Below, piece by piece: positions 59,568 to 64,000 of a DNA stretch of 64,000 bases. Source of the stretch: Kosakonia oryziphila (GTDB lineage: Bacteria; Pseudomonadota; Gammaproteobacteria; Enterobacterales; Enterobacteriaceae); NCBI RefSeq assembly GCF_900094795.1, contig NZ_FMBC01000024.1:1-64000 (forward strand). The letters are read 5' to 3'. A program made the position numbers and the translations under genes. Within the stretch, counting starts at the first letter, position 1; the number at the start of each line of letters is the position of its first letter. A model generated the notes under the pieces. The model was not told the DNA's origin and searched no databases. It saw only the letters and a list, made by a program, of their open reading frames with translations.

Positions 59568-60449
59568 ATGCCATGGATCCAACTTAAACTGAACACCACC
59601 GGCGCAAATGCTGAAGATCTGAGCGATGCTTTGATGGAAGCGGGTGCGGTATCCATTACGTTCCAGGATACGCACGACACACCCGTGTTTGAACCATTGC
59701 CAGGTGAAACTCGCCTGTGGGGTGATACCGACGTTATCGGCCTGTTTGACGCCGAAACAGAGATGACCGATGTGGTCGCCCAGCTTGCGCAGCACCCACT
59801 GCTGGGCGAAGGCTTCCCCCATAAAATCGAGCAACTGGAAGATAAAGACTGGGAGCGCGAATGGATGGATAACTTCCATCCGATGCGCTTTGGCGAGCGG
59901 TTATGGATCTGCCCAAGCTGGCGCGATGTACCGGACGAAAACGCGGTCAACGTGATGCTCGATCCAGGTCTGGCGTTCGGCACCGGCACTCATCCAACGA
60001 CAGCGCTGTGCCTGCAATGGCTGGACAGCCTCGATCTGAACGGCAAGACAGTGATCGACTTTGGCTGCGGCTCGGGGATCCTGGCGATCGCGGCGCTGAA
60101 ACTGGGTGCTGCAAAGGCGATCGGCATTGATATCGATCCGCAGGCGATCCAGGCAAGCCGTGACAATGCCGAACGTAACGGTGTCTCCGATCGTCTGGAT
60201 CTGTATCTGCCAGAGGCACAGCCTGAAGCGATGAAAGCCGATGTGGTGGTCGCTAATATCCTGGCTGGACCTCTGCGGGAACTGGCACCACTAATCAGCG
60301 TACTGCCCGTTGAGGGTGGCCTGCTGGGGCTTTCCGGTATCCTCGCCAGCCAGGCAGATAGCGTCTGCGAGGCTTATGCTGAACTCTTCACGCTCGATCC
60401 GGTGGTCGAGAAAGAAGAGTGGTGCCGTATTACCGGTTGTAAAAAATAA
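59568..60449 (+). CDS. prmA: Ribosomal protein L11 methyltransferase
   Basis: PrmA trimethylates several amino groups on L11. The 293 residues have the N-terminal substrate domain ([22 protein letters not shown]) and a Rossmann methyltransferase domain with the SAM loop [20 protein letters not shown] and the NPPY-like [11 protein letters not shown]. The start MPWIQL at 59568 was chosen over an ATG five codons upstream. It follows panF by 11 bases. Confidence 0.97.
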   Translation: MPWIQLKLNTTGANAEDLSDALMEAGAVSITFQDTHDTPVFEPLPGETRLWGDTDVIGLFDAETEMTDVVAQLAQHPLLGEGFPHKIEQLEDKDWEREWMDNFHPMRFGERLWICPSWRDVPDENAVNVMLDPGLAFGTGTHPTTALCLQWLDSLDLNGKTVIDFGCGSGILAIAALKLGAAKAIGIDIDPQAIQASRDNAERNGVSDRLDLYLPEAQPEAMKADVVVANILAGPLRELAPLISVLPVEGGLLGLSGILASQADSVCEAYAELFTLDPVVEKEEWCRITGCKK

Positions 60450-60456
60450 GCATTTG

Positions 60457-60484
60457 GGCATGGTCATCTGACCATGCCTCTTTC
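60457..60484 (+). terminator. Hairpin terminator after prmA
   Basis: A 10-bp stem GGCATGGTCA/TGACCATGCC (60457-60466 with 60469-60478, 2-base loop) followed by TCTTTC, 7 bases past the prmA stop. The T-tract is short, so ending may be partial. Confidence 0.65.
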
Positions 60485-60529
60485 AGCGCAATAATCCTCT
60501 CTCCCCTGACAATTCTCCGGTAATATAAC

Positions 60530-60554
60530 CAGACAAATCGTATGGATTTGTCTG
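60530..60554 (+). repeat. 10-bp inverted repeat before the carbonic anhydrase gene
   Basis: CAGACAAATC (60530-60539) pairs perfectly with GATTTGTCTG (60545-60554) around GTATG. It lies 24 bases before the start codon, so it could be an operator or a leader hairpin. Confidence 0.75.
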
Positions 60555-60578
60555 ACGAAAATTCACCGGAAGAATATG

Positions 60579-61319
60579 ATGAAACATGTTACTGGCAAGA
60601 CAGCGCTGCTGGCGCTAAGCATGATCTCGGCTTCAGCATTCGCATCACACTGGGGCTACGAAGGAGAAGGTTCACCAGAACACTGGGGCGAGCTGGATGA
60701 GGCGTACAAGACCTGTCAAAGCGGAATGAACCAGTCGCCTATTAATATTGATTCGACCGCAAACACCCATCTATCCCCGCTGGAAACGCACTATATTGAT
60801 GGCCCTGTGACGTTGACAAACAATGGCCATACCATTCAGGCAAGTGAACAGGCTGACACCCGCGATTCCATCACTCTGGATAAGCAATCCTGGATATTAC
60901 AACAGTTCCATTTCCACACGCCGAGTGAAAACACCGTGCATGGCAAGAAATACGCGATGGAAATGCACCTGGTCCATAAAAATGCCGATGGGGAGTTGGT
61001 GGTGGTTGCGGTCATGTTCGATAAAGGCGCCGCGGCCCCGGAGCTGGAAAAACTGTGGAGCGTTATGCCTCAGCAGGCTGAGCAGAATGTCACCATCAAG
61101 CAGGATCTGAACCTGAATAAACTGTTGCCGAAAGATAAAACTTACTGGCGCTTCAGCGGCTCACTGACCACCCCACCGTGCTCTGAAGGTGTCACCTGGA
61201 TTGTGCTTAAGCACCCCCTGACTGTTTCAGCAGAACAGCTTGAGAAATTCACCCATACAATGCATCACGATAATAACCGACCGGTACAGTCTCTGCATGG
61301 TCGCGTTGTGGTCGAATAA
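60579..61319 (+). CDS. cah: Periplasmic alpha-class carbonic anhydrase
   Basis: A zinc enzyme that interconverts CO2 and bicarbonate, here in the periplasm. The 246 residues begin with a signal peptide (cleavage after SAFA, mature SHWGYEGEG). They carry the alpha-class motifs: QSPINID, the three zinc His (111, 113 and 130 from this start) in QQFHFHTPSENTVHGKKYAMEMHLVHK, and the C-terminal FSGSLTTPPCSEGVTWIV. Two adjacent ATG codons are possible; the second gives better spacing to GGAAG. Klebsiella has a similar enzyme, K-12 has none. It sits as a single gene between prmA and dusB with its own upstream dyad. Confidence 0.95.
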   Translation: MKHVTGKTALLALSMISASAFASHWGYEGEGSPEHWGELDEAYKTCQSGMNQSPINIDSTANTHLSPLETHYIDGPVTLTNNGHTIQASEQADTRDSITLDKQSWILQQFHFHTPSENTVHGKKYAMEMHLVHKNADGELVVVAVMFDKGAAAPELEKLWSVMPQQAEQNVTIKQDLNLNKLLPKDKTYWRFSGSLTTPPCSEGVTWIVLKHPLTVSAEQLEKFTHTMHHDNNRPVQSLHGRVVVE

Positions 61320-61649
61320 CGCGCAGCTTTCACATTACGATCATGCTCTAAATGCGACTCAGATCGCAAAAAAGAGGGGAAGTCTGCTGCTAAAAAAAGC
61401 AGATTATCCCGCTCAGAGGATGTATTTATTCAGAATATGGTGAGAAGTTACGGGAAATTGTAAGCTTCCATAAAATAACTATTCACGCGTAACTCAATGA
61501 TTTAAAGGATGAATAATTTTCAACGGGAAGATTGAGTGGCTATTCCTTGATCTACAACAGAGGATTGCTCAAAGTTTGGCCTTTCATCTCGTGCAAAAAA
61601 TGCGTAATATACGCCGCCTTGCAGTCACAGTATGGTCATTTCTTAACTC
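61320..61649 (+). promoter_or_regulatory. dusB-fis upstream region
   Basis: 330 bases without a gene. It holds the dusB-fis promoter at its right end (61582-61617). The AT-rich part before it would be the place for the Fis and IHF sites known in E. coli; I did not map each site. No clear terminator follows cah. Confidence 0.65.
61582..61620 (+). promoter_or_regulatory. dusB-fis promoter
   Basis: TTTCAT (61582-61587), a 17-base spacer, then TAATAT (61605-61610) followed by the GC-rich discriminator ACGCCGCC. The sequence is nearly the same as the E. coli fis promoter as I remember it. The GC-rich discriminator is what makes that promoter sensitive to ppGpp/DksA and growth rate. Confidence 0.85.
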
Positions 61650-62615
61650 ATGCGCATCGGACACCACCAGCTTAGAAATCGCCTGATCGCAGCCCCTATG
61701 GCAGGTATTACCGACCGGCCGTTCAGGACGCTGTGCTACGAGATGGGAGCCGGTTTAACCGTATCCGAGATGATGTCGTCTAACCCGCAGGTCTGGGAAA
61801 GCGATAAGTCCCGCCTTCGGATGGTGCACATTGATGAACCAGGTATTCGCACTGTGCAAATTGCAGGGAGCGATCCTGATGAAATGGCGGAAGCCGCACG
61901 TATTAATGTGGAAAGCGGCGCCCAGATTATTGATATCAATATGGGTTGCCCGGCAAAAAAGGTGAATCGCAAGCTGGCAGGCTCGGCTCTGTTGCAGTAC
62001 CCGGATCTGGTGAAGTCTATCCTGGCCTCGGTAGTGAATGCAGTGGATGTGCCTGTTACGCTGAAGATTCGCACAGGCTGGGCTCCGGAACACCGTAACT
62101 GCGTAGAAATTGCCCAACTGGCCGAAGAATGTGGCATTCAGGCTCTGACCATTCATGGACGCACCCGCGCCTGTTTGTTCAATGGAGAAGCTGAGTACAA
62201 CAGTATTCGGGCAGTTAAGCAGAAAGTTTCCATTCCGGTTATCGCGAATGGCGACATTACTGACCCGCTAAAAGCCAGAGCTGTACTCGACTATACGGGA
62301 GCTGATGCTCTGATGATAGGACGTGCCGCTCAGGGAAGACCCTGGATCTTCCGGGAAATCCAGCATTATCTGGACACTGGGGAGCTGCTTGCCCCACTGC
62401 CGCTGGCAGAGGTTAAGCGCTTGCTTTGTTCGCATGTTCGGGAATTGCATGACTTTTATGGTCAGGCAAAAGGGTACCGAATTGCGCGTAAACACGTCTC
62501 CTGGTATCTCCAGGAGCACGCTCCAGATGACCAGTTTCGGCGCACATTCAACGCCATAGAGGATGCCAGCGAACAGCTGGAGGCGTTGGAGGCATACTTC
62601 GAAAATCTTGCGTAA
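61650..62615 (+). CDS. dusB: tRNA-dihydrouridine synthase B
   Basis: DusB reduces uridine 17 in the D-loop of tRNA using FMN. The 321 residues form a TIM barrel with the catalytic Cys100 in [12 protein letters not shown], the FMN phosphate site [15 protein letters not shown] and a C-terminal helical tRNA-binding domain. It is the first gene of the dusB-fis operon and affects Fis translation in E. coli. Confidence 0.97.
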   Translation: MRIGHHQLRNRLIAAPMAGITDRPFRTLCYEMGAGLTVSEMMSSNPQVWESDKSRLRMVHIDEPGIRTVQIAGSDPDEMAEAARINVESGAQIIDINMGCPAKKVNRKLAGSALLQYPDLVKSILASVVNAVDVPVTLKIRTGWAPEHRNCVEIAQLAEECGIQALTIHGRTRACLFNGEAEYNSIRAVKQKVSIPVIANGDITDPLKARAVLDYTGADALMIGRAAQGRPWIFREIQHYLDTGELLAPLPLAEVKRLLCSHVRELHDFYGQAKGYRIARKHVSWYLQEHAPDDQFRRTFNAIEDASEQLEALEAYFENLA

Positions 62616-62638
62616 TGAAATAAAGAGCTGACAGAACT

Positions 62639-62935
62639 ATGTTCGAACAACGCGTAAATTCTGACGTACTGACCGTTTCTACCGTTAACTCTCAGGATCA
62701 GGTAACCCAAAAACCGCTCCGTGACTCGGTAAAACAGGCACTGAAGAACTATTTTGCTCAACTAAATGGTCAGGATGTTAATGACCTGTATGAGCTGGTA
62801 CTGGCTGAAGTTGAACAGCCACTGTTGGACATGGTGATGCAATACACCCGTGGTAATCAGACCCGCGCGGCGCTGATGATGGGCATCAACCGCGGCACGC
62901 TGCGTAAAAAACTGAAAAAATACGGCATGAACTGA
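62639..62935 (+). CDS. fis: Nucleoid-associated regulator Fis
   Basis: Fis bends DNA, activates rRNA promoters and helps site-specific inversion. The 98 residues are essentially the E. coli protein, with the beta-hairpin arms (about 11-26) and the C-terminal helix-turn-helix [21 protein letters not shown] (about 72-92). It lies 23 bases behind dusB and is followed by a terminator. Confidence 0.99.
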
Positions 62936-63406
62936 TTCTGAATCAGTCAGTTGTATTGATAAAAAGGCGCAACTCGGCATGGGGAAGCGCCTTTTTTATC
63001 AAATTGGCTACACTGCTGGCTACACATAAACGTGTACTCATTACGGCTTATGGTAATAAACTTAGCCCGCTGGATAATTTTTCCTGAGAATAATTAAGTA
63101 GTTAAATAAAAGCACATAACGGCGCTTTTATTCTACCTGAACGATAAACTGGATTATTATTCGTGCACAGTCAATTTCACAATGCTGTTCCCGGCTGGCC
63201 ATTAATCTTTTTTATTGTCCGTTTCATCTTTTCTGCATTTTCCCTTCCCGGCTACACGTTTCTCTCCATGATGTTTACACGGCACATAAATTGAGATTAT
63301 TACACCAAGGAATCGTCGTTACCGGGTGGTAAAATAACCACCATCAACTCAGAAGAGATATCACGAGTATTGATATCGGGAGTTGTGTTTATTTCGAGGT
63401 AACATT
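62936..63406 (+). other. fis / yhdV intergenic region
   Basis: 471 bases: the fis terminator, then AT-rich sequence with only short chance ORFs and a 6-bp hairpin (GGTGGT/ACCACC at 63325-63342). K-12 has yhdJ, yhdU and acrS-acrEF between fis and yhdV; I see no remnant of them here. The yhdV promoter should lie in the right half. Confidence 0.6.
62963..62998 (+). terminator. Terminator of dusB-fis
   Basis: An 8-bp stem AAAGGCGC/GCGCCTTT (62963-62970 with 62987-62994) with a 16-base loop runs into a T-run. Confidence 0.85.
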
Positions 63407-63628
63407 ATGAAAAACTTCATTGCTGTAGCATTACTGACAACACTGCTTGCCGGTTGTGCTCATGATTCTCCTTGCGTGCCAGTGTATGACGATCAGGGCC
63501 GACTGGTACATACCAATACCTGTATGAAAGGGACAACTCAGGATAACTGGGAAACTGCCGGAGCGATTGCGGGTGGTGCAGCGGCGCTGGCTGGTCTGAC
63601 GCTCGGCATCGTGGCGTTGACCCGATAA
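63407..63628 (+). CDS. yhdV: Small lipoprotein YhdV
   Basis: A 73-residue protein with a lipoprotein signal (MKNFIAVALLTTLLAGCAHD, lipobox LLAGC with Cys17). A short polar stretch follows (PVYDDQGRLVHTNTCMKGTTQD), then a Gly/Ala-rich hydrophobic C-terminus (AGAIAGGAAALAGLTLGIVAL) of glycine-zipper type. It is close to E. coli YhdV, whose role is unknown. The start at 63407 follows GAGGTAAC and fits the signal. Confidence 0.93.
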   Translation: MKNFIAVALLTTLLAGCAHDSPCVPVYDDQGRLVHTNTCMKGTTQDNWETAGAIAGGAAALAGLTLGIVALTR

Positions 63629-63634
63629 ATTGAC

Positions 63635-63658
63635 AAAAGCGCGGCTTACCGCGCTTTT
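63635..63658 (+). terminator. Terminator of yhdV
   Basis: A perfect 10-bp stem AAAAGCGCGG/CCGCGCTTTT (63635-63644 with 63649-63658, loop CTTA), 6 bases past the stop. It could work in both directions. Confidence 0.92.
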
Positions 63659-63721
63659 GATTTATTGTGGTGCACTCTTTTTCTCGCCAGTAAATGATCA
63701 GCATTTCATACCTGTTGTTAT

Positions 63722-63847
63722 TCAAAAATAAATGATTAACCGCCGCGCATTAACACCCTGTTTTTTATATATCCACCCTTTCTTCGTGAGCTGATTCACA
63801 AACTCTGTCCATTCACTATATTGCTTATATTCATCCGCGAAACTCAT
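63722..63847 (-). CDS. Possible 41-residue small protein
   Basis: An open frame of 41 codons beginning MSFADEYKQYSEWTEFVNQ and ending NARRLIIYF. The composition (charged and aromatic, Trp at 13 and 25, no odd rare-codon run) looks protein-like and more so than other chance frames in this AT-rich end. It has no membrane helix. The region before the ATG lacks a clear ribosome-binding site, and I do not recognise a family. It ends towards the yhdV terminator, which could serve both genes. Confidence 0.35.
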   Translation of the reverse strand: MSFADEYKQYSEWTEFVNQLTKKGWIYKKQGVNARRLIIYF

Positions 63848-64000
63848 TTGTTAACAAAAAGTAATTTTTGTGATTTTTTTGCTCCATTTTGTGGCGTAGG
63901 TTGTATTTTTGCACCATTACGAGGCGTTTATTTTATTTTTTCCTGTCTACACTCTCAATATTGCGTATACGCCCCTTTCAAACACGTCATTCGCAATATT

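Larger units (their letters stand above)
63629..64000. other. Right end of the window, after yhdV
   Basis: 372 AT-rich bases with the yhdV terminator and the possible 41-residue ORF on the minus strand. From 63848 to 64000 the sequence looks like a promoter-type region (many T-runs), presumably for the next gene beyond the window. Nothing else can be supported. Confidence 0.5.

Overview
The window is a piece of enterobacterial chromosome at about 50-55 % GC. Almost every gene has a close Escherichia coli counterpart of the same length and in the same order, from murA through mla, lpt, rpoN, gltBD, sspAB, rpsI-rplM, degQS, mdh, argR, aae, tldD, mre, accBC and prmA to dusB-fis and yhdV. It is not E. 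coli K-12. The long gltF-yhc-nan stretch known between gltD and sspB in K-12 is missing, and so are acuI (yhdH), yhdJ, yhdU and acrS-acrEF. Extra genes sit in their place: an aldehyde dehydrogenase beside aaeB, a second YhcN-type protein, msrPQ and a type II aroQ between csrD and accB, and an alpha-class carbonic anhydrase before dusB. This fits the Enterobacter/Kosakonia/Klebsiella side of the family. The species is an inference.

Layout. 1-326: 5' part of a group II intron on the minus strand, inserted directly behind the murA terminator and cut by the window edge. 422-5220 (minus): murA, ibaG and the mlaFEDCB lipid transport operon. 5450-13363 (plus): yrbG-kdsD-kdsC-lptC-lptA-lptB-rpoN-hpf-ptsN-rapZ-npr, which joins Kdo synthesis and LPS export to sigma-54 and the nitrogen PTS. 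13365-18348 (minus): mtgA, elbB, arcB, yhcC, with the ArcZ small RNA on the plus strand between elbB and arcB. 19021-24909 (plus): gltBD behind a long structured leader. 25006-28693 (minus): sspB, sspA, rpsI, rplM, zapE. 28882-31980 (plus): zapG, degQ, degS. Then mdh (minus), argR and two yhcN-type genes (plus).

34912-39880 (minus): yhcO, the aldehyde dehydrogenase and aaeBAX, with aaeR divergent. 41040-53340 (minus): tldD, yhdP, rng, maf, mreDCB, csrD. 53633-63628 (plus): msrPQ, aroQ, accBC, yhdT-panF, prmA, carbonic anhydrase, dusB-fis, yhdV. A possible 41-residue ORF lies on the minus strand near the right end.

The genes fall into a few functional groups: the cell envelope (murA, mla, kds, lpt, mtgA, yhdP, mre, degQS), nitrogen and redox control (rpoN, ptsN, npr, gltBD, arcB/ArcZ), translation (rplM, rpsI, hpf, prmA, dusB) and fatty-acid synthesis (accBC). 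All ordinary genes look intact. I see no prophage, CRISPR array, tRNA or rRNA gene, and no complete mobile element. No wholly new system is evident. The points most worth a second look are the intron behind the murA terminator, the 21-bp tandem repeat plus CRP-like site between aaeX and aaeR, the hairpin-rich gltB leader, the accessory genes inserted between conserved neighbours, and the small ORF near the right end.
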